Shown piece by piece: positions 17,809 through 29,567 of a stretch of 64,000 bases of DNA (the first letter of the stretch is position 1; every line of letters starts with the position of its first letter). The translations under genes and the position numbers were made by a program. Source of the stretch: Mycobacterium simiae (lineage in GTDB: Bacteria > Actinomycetota > Actinomycetes > Mycobacteriales > Mycobacteriaceae). Location of the stretch: the NCBI RefSeq assembly GCF_010727605.1, contig NZ_AP022568.1:868001-932000 (forward strand), written 5' to 3'. Under the pieces are notes generated by a model. It was not told the origin of the DNA. It did no database searches and saw only the letters and a program-made list of their open reading frames with translations.

Positions 17809-18399
17809 ATGATGGCGACTTCGGGCACCGACCCGGTAGCGAACTCCGACGACCTGGGCGGGCCCCCGAGGGGACTGCTGATCGCCGCGGTGGTGGTCGC
17901 GGTGCTGGCGGTCGGCGTCGTGCTGGGGATCGCGGCGACCCGTCAGGCACCGCCGCAACCGGTCGCCCTGCCCGGCGTCCAGGCGCCGCAGGCCGGCAGC
18001 CCCGCATGCCGGGCGCTGGCAGCGGCGCTGCCGGACCGGCTCGGCGACTACCAGCGGACACCACTGGCCCAGCCGGCACCCGAGGGCGCCACTGCCTGGC
18101 GCGCCAAACCGGACACCGAACCGGTGGTACTGCGCTGCGGGCTCGACCGTCCCATCGGTTTCGTGGTGGGGTCCCCGATCCAGGTGGTCGATCAGGTCCA
18201 GTGGTTCGAGGTCGCCGGCGAACAGCAATCCGCCGGTGCCGCAGGCAGATCCACCTGGTACACCGTCGACCGGCCGGTCTATCTCGCGCTCACGCTGCCG
18301 ATGGGGTCCGGGCCGACGCCGATTCAACAGGTTTCCGAGGTGATCGCCCGCACCATCACGGCCGTGCCCATCGATCCCGCTCCCCCGGTGCAGCCTTAG
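17809..18399 (+). CDS. DUF3515 membrane-anchored protein
   Basis: 196 aa, ortholog of Rv2980. One transmembrane helix ([20 protein letters not shown], about residues 22-41) is followed by an extracytoplasmic DUF3515 domain with two conserved cysteines ([12 protein letters not shown] and VLRCGLDRP) that could pair. The start is ATG 17809 or the ATG directly after it. The stop TAG overlaps the ddlA stop: the four bases TTAG at 18396-18399 serve both genes. M. tuberculosis carries IS1538 next to this gene; no insertion sequence is present here. Confidence 0.88.
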   Translation: MMATSGTDPVANSDDLGGPPRGLLIAAVVVAVLAVGVVLGIAATRQAPPQPVALPGVQAPQAGSPACRALAAALPDRLGDYQRTPLAQPAPEGATAWRAKPDTEPVVLRCGLDRPIGFVVGSPIQVVDQVQWFEVAGEQQSAGAAGRSTWYTVDRPVYLALTLPMGSGPTPIQQVSEVIARTITAVPIDPAPPVQP

Positions 18400-19535
18400 C
18401 GCAGGCCGACGCCCCGGGCCAACGCGGTCTCGACCATCGTCGCCAGCAGGGTGGGATAGTCCACGCCGCTGGCCGCCCACATCCTCGGAAACATCGAGAT
18501 TGTGGTGAACCCGGGCATCGTGTTGACCTCGTTGATCACCGGCCCGTCGTCGGTCAGGAAGAAGTCGACCCGGGCCAGGCCCTGGCAATCGATGGCATTG
18601 AAGGCCCGGATCGCTAATTGCCGTACGGTGTCGGCGATGTCGTCGTCGACCTTGGCGGGAACATCCAATTCGGCTGCGTCGTCGAGGTATTTGGTCGCGA
18701 AGTCGTAGAAGCCGTCCTCGCGTCCTCGCACCCCCGCCACCCGGATCTCGCCGACCGTGCTGGCTTCTATTGTGCCGTCCGGCATTTCGAGCACGCCGCA
18801 TTCCAGCTCGCGTCCGTTGATCGCGGCCTCCACGATCACCTTCGGATCATGGCGCCGGGCGTCGGCGACCGCGGCGGCCAGCTCGTCCCAATTCGTCACC
18901 CGGTTGACGCCGATCGAGGAACCACCGCGAGCGGGTTTGACGAACACGGGCAAGCCGAGCCGCTCGCACTCGTGAGGCGGCAGCGTCGGTTGCGACGGCC
19001 GCAGCACCGCGTGCGCCCCAACCGGAAGTCCCGCGGCGGCAAGCAGCTTCTTGGTGAACTCCTTGTCCATCCCGACCGCGCTGGACAGCACCCCGGCACC
19101 GACATAGGGCACACCCGCCAATTCGAGCAGTCCTTGGATGGTGCCGTCTTCGCCGTAGGGACCGTGCAGCACCGGGAACACCACGTCGACCGACCCCAGA
19201 ACTTCACCGGCCCCGGTCGACAAGGACACCAACTGGCCGCTGCGTCGCGGATCGGCCGGCAATGCCAACTCGGTGCCCGAGGCCACCGTCACCCCGGGCA
19301 GTCGCCGGTTGGTGATCGCCAGCGCGTCCGGGTCGCCGTCGGTAAGCACCCATGAGCCTTCGGGCGTGATGCCGATCGCGACGACCTCGAATCGCTGCGG
19401 ATCGAGGTTGCGCAAGATGCTGCCCGCGGACACGCACGAGATCGCATGCTCGTTGCTGCGTCCGCCGAAGACGATCGCCACGCGCACCCGCTTGGGTGAC
19501 ACAGGGGACCCGCTCGTCCGGTCAGCGGCGTTCAC
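18396..19535 (-). CDS. ddlA: D-alanine--D-alanine ligase
   Basis: 379 aa; makes the D-Ala-D-Ala dipeptide for peptidoglycan and is a target of D-cycloserine. ATP-grasp features are [19 protein letters not shown] at the N-terminus, [34 protein letters not shown], and the metal-binding [20 protein letters not shown]. Length and sequence match M. tuberculosis Ddl (373 aa). It is convergent with the DUF3515 gene and shares TTAG with its stop. gpsA lies upstream on the same strand, 94 bp away. Confidence 0.97.
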   Translation of the reverse strand: MNAADRTSGSPVSPKRVRVAIVFGGRSNEHAISCVSAGSILRNLDPQRFEVVAIGITPEGSWVLTDGDPDALAITNRRLPGVTVASGTELALPADPRRSGQLVSLSTGAGEVLGSVDVVFPVLHGPYGEDGTIQGLLELAGVPYVGAGVLSSAVGMDKEFTKKLLAAAGLPVGAHAVLRPSQPTLPPHECERLGLPVFVKPARGGSSIGVNRVTNWDELAAAVADARRHDPKVIVEAAINGRELECGVLEMPDGTIEASTVGEIRVAGVRGREDGFYDFATKYLDDAAELDVPAKVDDDIADTVRQLAIRAFNAIDCQGLARVDFFLTDDGPVINEVNTMPGFTTISMFPRMWAASGVDYPTLLATMVETALARGVGLR

Positions 19536-19629
19536 AACCTAAAGAGGCTACCGGTTGCGCCGCTGGCAGGCCGGGTCGCCGCTCCCCGGGCGGGGTTGGT
19601 GCTGGACCGCCGCCGTTATGGGTGCGGCC

Positions 19630-21492
<1,863 letters not shown>

Positions 21493-21578
21493 GAGCCGCG
21501 GTGTAGCAAACCTGTCCGCTCGATGAACGCCGCGCCAACGACGGATGGATGTCTACCATGCGCTAGCAGCACCGCCGG

Positions 21579-23768
21579 GTGATGCGCCATGATTCCAGGG
21601 TGACCGAAATCGAAGCGCAAGCACGTGTCGACGAAACTGTGTGGCAACCTTCCGAGAGCGCCGTCGGAGCACCACCGGCGACGACCCAGGCCGCCATCGA
21701 CGACGCGCTGCCGGAGGATCGGTACCTCAACCGCGAACTGAGCTGGCTGGACTTCAACGCACGCGTGCTGTCGCTGGCCGCCGACACATCGCTGCCGTTG
21801 CTGGAAAGGGCCAAGTTTCTGGCCATCTTCGCGTCCAACCTCGACGAGTTCTACATGGTCCGGGTGGCGGGGCTCAAGCGCCGCGACGAGATGGGACTGT
21901 CGGTCCGCTCGGCGGACGGCCTGACGCCGCGCGAGCAACTGGCCCGCATCGGCGAGCAGACGCAGCGCATCGCGACGCGGCATGCCCGGGTGTTCCTCGA
22001 CGCCGTGCGACCCGCGCTGGCGCAGGAAGGGATCTACATAGTCACCTGGGCGGATTTGGATCAGGCTGAACGAGAGCAACTCTCGATCTACTTCAACGAG
22101 CAGGTCTTCCCGGTGCTGACCCCGCTGGCCGTCGATCCGGCACACCCGTTCCCGTTCGTGAGCGGGTTGAGCCTGAACCTGGCCGTCACCGTCAAGGACG
22201 ACGGTGGCCAGCACTTCGCCCGAGTCAAGGTTCCCGACAACGTCGATCGTTTCGTGGAGCTGGAAAGACGCAGTGACGCGGAGGGAACCGACGGGCACGC
22301 GGCCATTCGTTACCTGCCGATGGAGGAGCTCATCGCCGCCTTTCTTCCGGTTCTCTTCCCGGGCATGGAAATCGTGGAGCACCACGCGTTCCGCATCACC
22401 CGCAATGCCGATTACGAGGTTGAAGAGGATCGCGACGAAGACTTGCTGCAGGCCCTCGAGCGGGAACTGGCCCGCCGCCGATTCGGTTCGCCGGTACGGC
22501 TGGAGATCGCCGACGACATGACCGAGAGCATGCTGGAGCTGCTGCTACGGGAGCTCGATGTGAATCCCGGTGACGTCGTTGAGGTTCCCGGCCTGCTTGA
22601 CCTCTCGTCGCTATGGCAGATCTACGGCGTCGACCGGCCGGCACTGAAAGATCGTGCCTGGGTTCCGGCCACCAGCCCCGCCTTCGCGGATCGGGAGACA
22701 CCCAAGAGCATCTTCGCGACGCTGCGCGAAGGCGATGTGCTGCTTCATCATCCGTATGAGTCGTTCTCCACGAGTGTGCAGCGATTCATCGAGCAGGCGG
22801 CCGCCGACCCCAACGTCCTCGCCATCAAGCAGACGCTGTACCGCACCTCCGGTGATTCGCCGATCGTGCGCGCACTCATTGCCGCCGCCGAGGCCGGCAA
22901 GCAAGTGGTGGCGCTCGTGGAGATCAAGGCGCGGTTCGACGAGCAGGCCAACATCCGCTGGGCACGAACGCTAGAGCAGGCCGGCGTGCATGTGGTCTAC
23001 GGGTATGTCGGACTCAAGACACACTGCAAAACCTGCCTGGTGGTACGGCGCGAAGGTGCCACGATCCGGCGCTACTGCCATATCGGAACCGGCAATTACA
23101 ATGGCAAGACGGCGCGGCTCTACGAGGACGTCGGTCTGCTCACCGCCGCACCGGATATCGGCGCCGACCTGACGGACTTGTTCAATTCGCTTACCGGGTA
23201 TTCACGCAAGGTGTCCTACCGCAACCTCTTGGTTGCCCCGCACGGCATTCGGACCGGCATCATCGAGCGCGTCAACCGCGAGATCGAGACGCACCGTGCA
23301 CACGGTGGCGGCCGCATCCGAATGAAGATGAATGCATTGGTCGACGAACAGGTCATCGATGCGTTGTATCGGGCATCGCGGGCCGGCGTGCAGGTGGAAG
23401 TCGTGGTACGCGGTATCTGCGCCTTGCGGCCGGGTGTGGAAGGTTTCTCGGAAAACATTTCCGTCCGGTCGATTCTGGGCCGATTCCTCGAGCACTCGCG
23501 CATCATGCATTTCAGTGGCATCAATGAGTTCTGGATCGGCAGCGCGGACATGATGCACCGCAATCTCGACCGGCGCGTCGAGGTGCTGGTTCAAGTCAAG
23601 GACCCGAAGCTGACGGCCTACCTCAACGAGTTGTTCGAGTCGGCGCTGGATCCGGCGACGCGGTGCTGGGAACTCGAGTCCGGCGGCAAGTGGATCGCGG
23701 CGCCCCGAGACGGCCACACCGTGCGCGATCACCAGGAGTCACTCATGGAGCGGCACCGCAGCGCCTGA
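21579..23768 (+). CDS. ppk1: Polyphosphate kinase 1
   Basis: 729 aa; polymerises the gamma-phosphate of ATP into polyphosphate. The N-terminal signature is [17 protein letters not shown] (about 48-64). His501 in [12 protein letters not shown] is the phosphorylated histidine and His639 in [10 protein letters not shown] is the second catalytic one. The last residues ([12 protein letters not shown]) match M. tuberculosis Ppk1 (742 aa). The start is ATG 21579, giving [13 protein letters not shown]. mutT1 follows on the same strand. Confidence 0.97.
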   Translation: MMRHDSRVTEIEAQARVDETVWQPSESAVGAPPATTQAAIDDALPEDRYLNRELSWLDFNARVLSLAADTSLPLLERAKFLAIFASNLDEFYMVRVAGLKRRDEMGLSVRSADGLTPREQLARIGEQTQRIATRHARVFLDAVRPALAQEGIYIVTWADLDQAEREQLSIYFNEQVFPVLTPLAVDPAHPFPFVSGLSLNLAVTVKDDGGQHFARVKVPDNVDRFVELERRSDAEGTDGHAAIRYLPMEELIAAFLPVLFPGMEIVEHHAFRITRNADYEVEEDRDEDLLQALERELARRRFGSPVRLEIADDMTESMLELLLRELDVNPGDVVEVPGLLDLSSLWQIYGVDRPALKDRAWVPATSPAFADRETPKSIFATLREGDVLLHHPYESFSTSVQRFIEQAAADPNVLAIKQTLYRTSGDSPIVRALIAAAEAGKQVVALVEIKARFDEQANIRWARTLEQAGVHVVYGYVGLKTHCKTCLVVRREGATIRRYCHIGTGNYNGKTARLYEDVGLLTAAPDIGADLTDLFNSLTGYSRKVSYRNLLVAPHGIRTGIIERVNREIETHRAHGGGRIRMKMNALVDEQVIDALYRASRAGVQVEVVVRGICALRPGVEGFSENISVRSILGRFLEHSRIMHFSGINEFWIGSADMMHRNLDRRVEVLVQVKDPKLTAYLNELFESALDPATRCWELESGGKWIAAPRDGHTVRDHQESLMERHRSA

Positions 23769-23849
23769 CGTCATGTGGTAGTTTTCCAGGCCACGTCCAT
23801 GGTCGGCGACGCCGGCCCTTTCAAGGCCGAATTGACCTGCAGGAGTGAG

Positions 23850-24797
23850 GTGTCGGACCAGAACTCGTCAGCAGGCCACCGACCGGGCAAGCGGATCGTC
23901 TACGCCGCGGGCGCGGTGTTGTGGCGGCAACGCTGCGCCGATTCGGTCAGCCCCGAACTGGAGATCGCCGTCATCCACCGTCCCCGCTACGACGACTGGT
24001 CGCTGCCCAAGGGCAAGGTCGACCCCGGCGAGACCGCACCCGTGGCCGCGGTACGCGAGGTGCTGGAGGAGACCGGACACCGCTGCATCCTGGGTCGGCG
24101 ACTCAACAAGGTGAGCTATCCCATCGATCAGGGCGTCAAGAAGGTGTACTACTGGGTGGCCCGCAGCACCGGTGGCGAATTCACGCCGGGCAAGGAGGTC
24201 GACGAACTGGTCTGGTTGCCCGTCCCCGAGGCGATGGCGAAACTCGACTACGCCCAAGACCGAAATGTGTTGCAGCGCTTCACAAAATACCCGGCTGATA
24301 CACATACGGTGTTGGTGGTCCGGCACGGCACGGCGGGCCGCAAGTCGCGCTTCTCTGGCGACGACACCAAGCGCCCGTTGGACAAGAGGGGCCGCGCGCA
24401 GGCGGAGGCGCTCGTTCCGCAGCTGTTGGCGTTCGGCGCCACCGACGTACATGCCGCCGACCGGCTGCGCTGCCACCAGACTGTGCAACCACTCGCCGAG
24501 GAACTCGGCGTCACCATCGAGAACGAACCCACCCTCACCGAAGAGTCGTATGCCAAGAATCCCAAACGCGGCCGGCATCGCCTGCTGCAGATCGCTGAGC
24601 GCCAGGGCACCCCGGTGATCTGCTCACAGGGCAAGGTGATTCCGGATCTGGTGGAGTGGTGGTGCGAGCGCGACGGGGTGCACGCCGACAATTCGCGCAA
24701 CCACAAGGGAAGCACCTGGGTGCTGTCGCTCTACGACGGCCGACTGGTGGGGGCCGATCACATCGGCGGTGCACTGGCCGCGAACGTGCGAGCCTAG
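23850..24797 (+). CDS. mutT1: MutT1: Nudix hydrolase fused to a histidine phosphatase domain
   Basis: 315 aa. The Nudix half (about 15-150) hydrolyses oxidised nucleotides such as 8-oxo-(d)GTP and diadenosine polyphosphates. Its Nudix box begins [14 protein letters not shown] and ends REVLEETGH. The second half is a phosphoglycerate-mutase-like domain with the RHG motif ([10 protein letters not shown]). The two-domain layout is specific to actinobacterial MutT1. I chose GTG 23850 ([17 protein letters not shown]), 6 nt after AGGAG and matching the known protein; the frame runs upstream to 23775 without homology. The gene ends before a bidirectional terminator. Confidence 0.95.
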   Translation: MSDQNSSAGHRPGKRIVYAAGAVLWRQRCADSVSPELEIAVIHRPRYDDWSLPKGKVDPGETAPVAAVREVLEETGHRCILGRRLNKVSYPIDQGVKKVYYWVARSTGGEFTPGKEVDELVWLPVPEAMAKLDYAQDRNVLQRFTKYPADTHTVLVVRHGTAGRKSRFSGDDTKRPLDKRGRAQAEALVPQLLAFGATDVHAADRLRCHQTVQPLAEELGVTIENEPTLTEESYAKNPKRGRHRLLQIAERQGTPVICSQGKVIPDLVEWWCERDGVHADNSRNHKGSTWVLSLYDGRLVGADHIGGALAANVRA

Positions 24798-24805
24798 AAA
24801 ACGAA

Positions 24806-24842
24806 ATACCCTTCGGGGGCAGCGATGCCGCCCGAAGGGTAT
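24806..24842. terminator. Bidirectional terminator between mutT1 and hupB
   Basis: A perfect 12-bp inverted repeat, ATACCCTTCGGG (24806-24817) and CCCGAAGGGTAT (24831-24842), with an inner GGC/GCC pair and a short loop. It lies exactly between the converging ends of mutT1 (24797) and hupB (24859). Confidence 0.85.
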
Positions 24843-24858
24843 CCGCTTCTGAACTTGT

Positions 24859-25488
24859 TTACTTGCGACCGCGCTTGGCGGCGGTCTTCTTGGCCGGAGC
24901 CTTCTTGGCCGCGGTCTTCTTGGCCGGAGCCTTGGTCGCGGCCTTGCGCACCGGAGCCTTGGTCGCGGCCTTCTTCACCGGGGCCTTGGTCGCGGCCTTC
25001 TTGGCCGGGGCCTTGGTCGCGGCCTTCTTGGCCGGGGCCTTGGTCGCGGCCTTCTTGGCCGGGGCCTTGGTCGCGGCCTTCTTCACCGGGGCCTTCGTCG
25101 CGGCCTTCTTGGCTGCAGTCTTCTTGGCGGGAGCCTTCTTGGCAGCAGTTTTCTTGGCTGCGCCTCCTACAACACCACGTTTCACGGCCGGTCCTTCCGA
25201 CGGGAGGCGCTGTGCGCCAGCGACAACCGCTTTGAATTGGGCGCCCGGTCGGAACGCCGGGACAGACGTCGGCTTTACCTTCACCGTCTCACCGGTACGC
25301 GGGTTGCGGGCCACACGAGCTGCGCGGCGCCGTTGTTCAAATACACCGAACCCGGTGATCGTTACGCTGTCACCCTTGTGCACCGCACGCACAATGGTGT
25401 CGACAACGTTCTCGACGGCGGCGGTCGCCTGCCGACGGTCCGAGCCCAATTTCTGTGTGAGCACATCTATGAGCTCTGCTTTGTTCAT
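24859..25488 (-). CDS. hupB: Histone-like DNA-binding protein HupB (HU fused to a lysine-rich tail)
   Basis: 209 aa, nucleoid protein that binds and compacts DNA. Residues 1-90 are an HU domain ([35 protein letters not shown], the DNA-binding arm). Residues 100-209 are a histone-H1-like tail of PAKK and KAATKAPAK repeats ending KRGRK. M. tuberculosis HupB is 214 aa. Start ATG 25488 matches the family. Length differences between strains would come from the 27-bp repeats. Confidence 0.97.
   Translation of the reverse strand: MNKAELIDVLTQKLGSDRRQATAAVENVVDTIVRAVHKGDSVTITGFGVFEQRRRAARVARNPRTGETVKVKPTSVPAFRPGAQFKAVVAGAQRLPSEGPAVKRGVVGGAAKKTAAKKAPAKKTAAKKAATKAPVKKAATKAPAKKAATKAPAKKAATKAPAKKAATKAPVKKAATKAPVRKAATKAPAKKTAAKKAPAKKTAAKRGRK
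24919..25107 (-). repeat. 27-bp in-frame repeats in the hupB tail
   Basis: Seven consecutive 9-residue units of the type KAATKAP(A/V)(K/R), codons 128-190, encoded by near-identical 27-bp tandem repeats. Several neighbouring units are almost the same at DNA level, so copy number can change by slippage without breaking the frame. Confidence 0.85.
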
Positions 25489-25644
25489 CCAAACCCTCCG
25501 AAGCCAGTGGTTCCATTTTTGGCAACCGACTAGCGAACACGGTAAACCCTGACCCAGCAAATTGCCAAGCGCCACGCGCAATTTCACGGCCACTCGACAG
25601 GAAATTTGGGAATCCGGTTGCCGCCCTTGGAAGGTGACGCCGGC

Positions 25645-25670
25645 GAAAAATAAGCCTTGCTAGCTAAGGC
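25645..25670 (-). terminator. Intrinsic terminator of leuCD
   Basis: Read on the minus strand: GCCTT-AGCTAGC-AAGGC followed by TTATTTTTC. A short hairpin plus a T-rich tract is unusual in this GC-rich genome. It lies 33 bp after the leuD stop, which supports leuC-leuD as a complete transcription unit. The rest of the 214 bp between leuD and hupB holds the hupB promoter region, where no clear boxes are seen. Confidence 0.7.
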
Positions 25671-25702
25671 GATCGGAGCGAAATCTCACCCCGATCGGCG
25701 AT

Positions 25703-26299
25703 TCACGGGGCCGGCACAGTGCACGGTTTCCAGTCCGGACGGACCGCCTCGAAAGACTCGATCTCGCCGAGTTTCCGCAGCGTAAGGCCTATATCGTCGA
25801 GTCCTTCGAGCAGCCGCCAGGCGGTGTGGTCGTCAATCCTGAACGGCAGCACCGTCGTTCCCGCGGTGATATTTCGATCTTGAAGATTGGCAGTGATTTC
25901 CAGCCCCGGGCTCTGCTCGATGAGCTTCCAAAGCAGTTCCACACCGTCCTGGTCGACTTCGGCAGCCAGCAGCCCCGCCTTGCCCGCGTTACCCCGAAAA
26001 ATGTCGCCGAAACGAGACGAGATCACCACTCGGAACCCGTAGTCCATCAGTGCCCACACCGCATGCTCGCGCGACGATCCGGTGCCGAAGTCGGGACCGG
26101 CCACCAACACCGAGCCTCGGTCAAAGGGGCTGAGGTTGAGTACGAATGACGGATCCGACCGCCACGACGCGAACAAGCCGTCCTCGAATCCGGTTCGGGT
26201 GACGCGCTTCAGGTACACCGCCGGAATGATCTGATCGGTGTCGACATTGGAGCGGCGTAGCGGCACGCCAATCCCGGTGTGGGTCTGAAAAGGTTCCAT
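25703..26299 (-). CDS. leuD: 3-isopropylmalate dehydratase small subunit
   Basis: 198 aa, the M. tuberculosis length. It pairs with LeuC to isomerise 2- to 3-isopropylmalate in leucine synthesis. Motifs are [20 protein letters not shown] at the N-terminus and [14 protein letters not shown], the swivelling-domain substrate loop. ATG 26299 ([11 protein letters not shown]) was chosen although the frame is open to 26518. It lies 20 bp after leuC on the same strand. Confidence 0.97.
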   Translation of the reverse strand: MEPFQTHTGIGVPLRRSNVDTDQIIPAVYLKRVTRTGFEDGLFASWRSDPSFVLNLSPFDRGSVLVAGPDFGTGSSREHAVWALMDYGFRVVISSRFGDIFRGNAGKAGLLAAEVDQDGVELLWKLIEQSPGLEITANLQDRNITAGTTVLPFRIDDHTAWRLLEGLDDIGLTLRKLGEIESFEAVRPDWKPCTVPAP

Positions 26300-26319
26300 C
26301 TTCGTCCTCGATTTCGTTT

Positions 26320-27756
26320 TCAGTTCAAGTCGGCCGGAGCGGACAACGTGCCACGGATCGCGGTTGCCGCCGCGACCGCCGGCGATACCAAATGTGTACG
26401 GCCGCCTTTGCCCTGCCGCCCTTCGAAGTTGCGGTTGGAGGTCGCGGCGCACCGCTCGCCGGGTGCGAGCTGATCGGGGTTCATGCCCAGGCACATCGAG
26501 CAGCCCGCCTGGCGCCATTCAGCGCCGGCAGCGGTGAAAATCTCGCCCAGCCCTTCGGCTTCGGCCTGTGAGCGCACCCGCATCGAGCCCGGGACCACCA
26601 GCATCCGCAGTCCCGGAGCTACCTTGCGACCGCGCAGCACGTCGGCCACCACCCGCAAATCTTCGATACGACCGTTGGTACAAGAGCCGACGAACACCGT
26701 GTCGACGGCGATTTCCCGCATCGGCATACCCGGCCGAAGGTCCATATACGCCAATGCTTTCTCGGCCGCCTGTCGTTCGGCATCGTCGGTCATCAACTCC
26801 GGATCGGGCACCGTGGCACCCAGCGGCACGCCCTGGCCCGGGTTGGTCCCCCAGGTGACGAACGGAGTCAACGATTGCGCATCCAGGTAAACCTCGGTGT
26901 CGAAGACTGCGCCCTCGTCGGTACGCAGCCGTTGCCAGTACTGCACGGCGGCATCCCATTGCGCTCCGGTCGGCGCGTGCGGTCGGCCACGCAGGAATTC
27001 GAACGTGATCTGATCCGGTGCGACCATTCCGGCCCGGGCGCCTGCTTCGATGCTCATGTTGCAGACCGTCATGCGGCCTTCCATGGATAGCGATTCGATG
27101 GCGCTGCCGCGATATTCGATGACATGGCCCTGCCCGCCGCCGGTACCGATCTTGGCGATCAGCGCGAGAATAATGTCCTTGGCCGTCACGCCGGGAGGCA
27201 ACTCCCCATCGACATTCACCGCCATTGTCTTGAACGGCCGCAGCGGCAAAGTCTGAGTCGCCAGCACATGCTCGACCTCCGAAGTACCGATGCCCATTGC
27301 CAATGCGCCGAATGCGCCGTGCGTGGACGTGTGACTATCCCCACACACGATCGTCATTCCCGGTTGAGTGAGTCCTAATTGCGGCCCGACGACATGGACG
27401 ATGCCCTGCTCGATATCGCCCATGGGATGCAGGCGCACACCGAATTCGGCACAGTTTGCCCGCAATGTCTCGACTTGAGTGCGCGATACCGGGTCGGCGA
27501 TCGGCTTGTCGATGTCGACGGTGGGCACGTTGTGGTCCTCGGTGGCCAACGTCAGATCCGGCCGGCGCACGCGGCGACCGGCCAGGCGCAGACCGTCGAA
27601 CGCCTGCGGGCTGGTGACCTCGTGCACCAAATGCAGGTCGATATAGATCAAGTCGGGCGCGCCGGCGCCTTCGGCTGCGGACCCGGATACCACGACGTGG
27701 TCCTCCCAAACCTTTTCGGCCAAGGTGCGCCGCCGGCTGTCGCCGGGCCCCTGCAT
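26320..27756 (-). CDS. leuC: 3-isopropylmalate dehydratase large subunit
   Basis: About 478 aa, an aconitase-family [4Fe-4S] enzyme. Motifs are [41 protein letters not shown], and cluster cysteines in [11 protein letters not shown] and [13 protein letters not shown]. Start codon is uncertain. ATG 27756 ([17 protein letters not shown]) fits M. tuberculosis LeuC (473 aa). An upstream ATG at 27810 ([13 protein letters not shown]) would give 496 aa. A small insertion ([11 protein letters not shown]) follows VVSG compared with M. tuberculosis. It is divergent from the IclR gene, with the operator-like dyad between them. Confidence 0.95.
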   Translation of the reverse strand: MQGPGDSRRRTLAEKVWEDHVVVSGSAAEGAGAPDLIYIDLHLVHEVTSPQAFDGLRLAGRRVRRPDLTLATEDHNVPTVDIDKPIADPVSRTQVETLRANCAEFGVRLHPMGDIEQGIVHVVGPQLGLTQPGMTIVCGDSHTSTHGAFGALAMGIGTSEVEHVLATQTLPLRPFKTMAVNVDGELPPGVTAKDIILALIAKIGTGGGQGHVIEYRGSAIESLSMEGRMTVCNMSIEAGARAGMVAPDQITFEFLRGRPHAPTGAQWDAAVQYWQRLRTDEGAVFDTEVYLDAQSLTPFVTWGTNPGQGVPLGATVPDPELMTDDAERQAAEKALAYMDLRPGMPMREIAVDTVFVGSCTNGRIEDLRVVADVLRGRKVAPGLRMLVVPGSMRVRSQAEAEGLGEIFTAAGAEWRQAGCSMCLGMNPDQLAPGERCAATSNRNFEGRQGKGGRTHLVSPAVAAATAIRGTLSAPADLN

Positions 27757-27820
27757 TTCGGTTCCCACCGTGAACTCGCCTCGATTCGCCTCGTGCGGCT
27801 CGCCGACCATCTGGGCTGTG

Positions 27821-27845
27821 GTCTCATAATGCGAGACGCTAGTAT
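27821..27845. promoter_or_regulatory. IclR-type operator dyad and leaderless promoter between leuC and the regulator
   Basis: GTCTC-N7-GAGAC (27821-27837) is an inverted repeat; the GTCTCAT half is echoed as ATGAGAC at the regulator's own start codon (27852). TAGTAT at 27840-27845 is a good -10 (TAnnnT) ending 6 nt before the ATG, which implies a leaderless regulator mRNA. The dyad lies directly upstream of this -10 and in front of leuC, where NdgR/LtbR-type regulators are known to bind. The role is inferred. Confidence 0.55.
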
Positions 27846-27851
27846 CTCTGT

Positions 27852-28553
27852 ATGAGACAGCATAGCGGCATCGGCGTCCTGGATAAAGCCGTGGAGGTGC
27901 TGCACACAATCGCGGAATCCCCCTGCGGGTTGGCCGAACTGTGCGAGCGGACCGGATTTCCGCGGGCCACCGCCTACCGGTTGGCGGCCGCGCTGGAAGT
28001 GCATCGCCTGGTTGCGCGCGATGACGACGGCCGTTGGCAGCTTGGCCCCGCGCTGACCGAACTTGCGGCGCACGTTGATGATCCGTTGCTGGCGGCAGGT
28101 GCGGCGATTTTGCCCCAATTACGCGAGACCACCGGCGAGAGCGTGCAGTTGTACCGGCGCGAGGGCAACTCGCGGGTTTGCGTGGCGGCCCTGGAACCAG
28201 CTGCGGGTCTGCGCGATACGGTCCCCGTCGGTGCTCGGCTGCCGATGACGGCGGGTTCGGGCGCCAAAGTCCTGTTGGCGCACAGCGATGCCGTCACGCA
28301 AAAGGCCGTCCTGCCAAACGCGATGTTCACCGAGCGGACACTGACCGAAGTACGCCGGCGCGGTTGGGCGCAAAGCGTCGCCGAGCGCGAGCCGGGAGTG
28401 GCAAGCGTCTCCGCGCCGGTGCGCGACGGCCGCGGTGCCGTCGTCGCGGCCGTCTCGGTCTCGGGGCCTATCGACCGGATCGGACGTCGCCCGGGTGCGC
28501 GCTGGGCGGCGGACCTGCTGGCCGCGGCCGAGGCGATGACCCGCCTTCTGTAA
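27852..28553 (+). CDS. IclR-family regulator of leucine biosynthesis (NdgR/LtbR type)
   Basis: 233 aa, same length as Rv2989. The N-terminal winged helix-turn-helix ([20 protein letters not shown], then [19 protein letters not shown]) precedes an IclR effector domain (residues ~80-230; [19 protein letters not shown]). Family members NdgR and AreB (Streptomyces) and LtbR (Corynebacterium) are encoded divergently from leuCD and control it. The gene order here is the same, with a dyad in the 95-bp gap, so regulation of leuCD and of itself is likely. Confidence 0.93.
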   Translation: MRQHSGIGVLDKAVEVLHTIAESPCGLAELCERTGFPRATAYRLAAALEVHRLVARDDDGRWQLGPALTELAAHVDDPLLAAGAAILPQLRETTGESVQLYRREGNSRVCVAALEPAAGLRDTVPVGARLPMTAGSGAKVLLAHSDAVTQKAVLPNAMFTERTLTEVRRRGWAQSVAEREPGVASVSAPVRDGRGAVVAAVSVSGPIDRIGRRPGARWAADLLAAAEAMTRLL

Positions 28554-28638
28554 CCAGGCGTCGGGCGATCGTGTCTTCGGAGTGCGCCCGCAGCAACCAG
28601 TGCAGACTGGCCGCGGGGCGCCTGTCAGACTGACCGCC

Positions 28639-29151
28639 ATGGGAACCAACCAACGCGCGAGCATCGTCATGTCGGACGAGGAGATCGCCGATTTCGTCGA
28701 AAAAAGCCGTACTGGAACGCTGGCCACCGTCGGTCCCGATGGCCACCCGCACCTGACCGCTATGTGGTACGCCGTCGTCGACGGCGAAATCTGGCTGGAG
28801 ACAAAAGCCAAGTCGCAAAAGGCGGTGAACCTGACCCGGGACCCGCGAGTGAGCTTCCTGATCGAGGACGGCAACACCTACGACACGCTGCGCGGTGTCT
28901 CCTTCGAGGGAGTCGCGGAGATCGTCGACGATCCGGACGTCGCACACCGGGTCGGGGTCAGCGTGTGGGAGCGCTACACCGGGCCCTATACCGACGAGAT
29001 GAAGCCGTTCGTCGAGCAGATGATGAACAAGCGGGTCTGCGTACGCATCGTCGCTCGGCGCGCGCGCTCGTGGGATCACCGCAAACTTGGCTTGGCACCG
29101 ATGCCGGTGGGAGGTTCCACGGCACCGGCCGTGCTGGGGACCGGCCGGTAA
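28639..29151 (+). CDS. Pyridoxamine-oxidase-fold flavin/F420-dependent protein
   Basis: 170 aa, ortholog of Rv2991. Split beta-barrel flavin-binding fold: DFVEKSRTGTLATVGPDGHP, then HLTAMWYAVVDGEIWLETKA, and RDPRVSFLIEDG are the standard FDOR motifs for binding F420 or flavin. The true substrate is unknown. It stands between the IclR gene and the tRNA pair. Start is ATG 28639. Confidence 0.9.
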   Translation: MGTNQRASIVMSDEEIADFVEKSRTGTLATVGPDGHPHLTAMWYAVVDGEIWLETKAKSQKAVNLTRDPRVSFLIEDGNTYDTLRGVSFEGVAEIVDDPDVAHRVGVSVWERYTGPYTDEMKPFVEQMMNKRVCVRIVARRARSWDHRKLGLAPMPVGGSTAPAVLGTGR

Positions 29152-29168
29152 CTGCGATCGCAGTGTTG

Positions 29169-29241
29169 TAGCCCCGATGGGATTCGAACCCACGCTACCG
29201 CCGTGAGAGGGCGGCGTCCTAGGCCGCTAGACGACGGGGCC
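29169..29241 (-). tRNA. tRNA-Glu (CTC)
   Basis: 73 nt on the minus strand. Acceptor GGCCCCG pairs with CGGGGCT (one G-U), discriminator A. The anticodon stem-loop is CCGCC-CTCTCAC-GGCGG with anticodon CTC, and the T-loop is TTCGAAT. CCA is not encoded. tRNA-Gln lies 105 bp upstream on the same strand. Its synthetase gltX is the next gene. Confidence 0.97.
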
Positions 29242-29346
29242 AGAACCGATCCGAGCTGCCAGCATAGCTCACCGGGCGAGGGCGGCCTAATCGCTTGGCA
29301 TCGCTCGACATCGCTTCGACAGCGGTGTGCAGCTCGACGGACTTGG

Positions 29347-29418
29347 CTGGGGTACCAGGACTCGAACCTAGAATGGCTGAACCAGAATCAGCTGTGTTGC
29401 CAATTACACCATACCCCA
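29347..29418 (-). tRNA. tRNA-Gln (CTG)
   Basis: 72 nt on the minus strand. Acceptor TGGGGTA/TACCCCA, discriminator G. The anticodon stem-loop is GCTGA-TTCTGGT-TCAGC with anticodon CTG; T-loop TTCGAGT. In mycobacteria this tRNA is first charged with Glu and then amidated by GatCAB, whose genes are all in this window. Confidence 0.97.
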
Positions 29419-29450
29419 TCGGCTGCCTATAACCGCTGGTCAGAGCGGTT
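29419..29450 (-). promoter_or_regulatory. Probable promoter of the tRNA-Gln/tRNA-Glu pair with a dyad
   Basis: A perfect 7-bp dyad, AACCGCT-GGTCAG-AGCGGTT (29431-29450), is followed on the minus strand by TTATAGG, a possible -10 about 10 nt before the tRNA-Gln 5' end. No good -35 is visible. The dyad overlaps the spacer of this putative promoter. Confidence 0.35.
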
Positions 29451-29567
29451 ACTGCGAGCTAGTGCCCGCCGGGAAACCACCGCTGCCAGCCGTCGTCGGC
29501 CTTTGCAAACCGCAGTGCAGACTACCAAAGACTCACCGGTCCTTCCGAATGCGCCGTCGGCTTCGGG

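Noticed and set aside
16630..18801. 723-codon fusion of thiL with an upstream domain
   Set aside because: The part before ATG 17598 is antisense to the DUF3515 and overlaps ddlA; a strong ribosome site at 17598 marks the real start.
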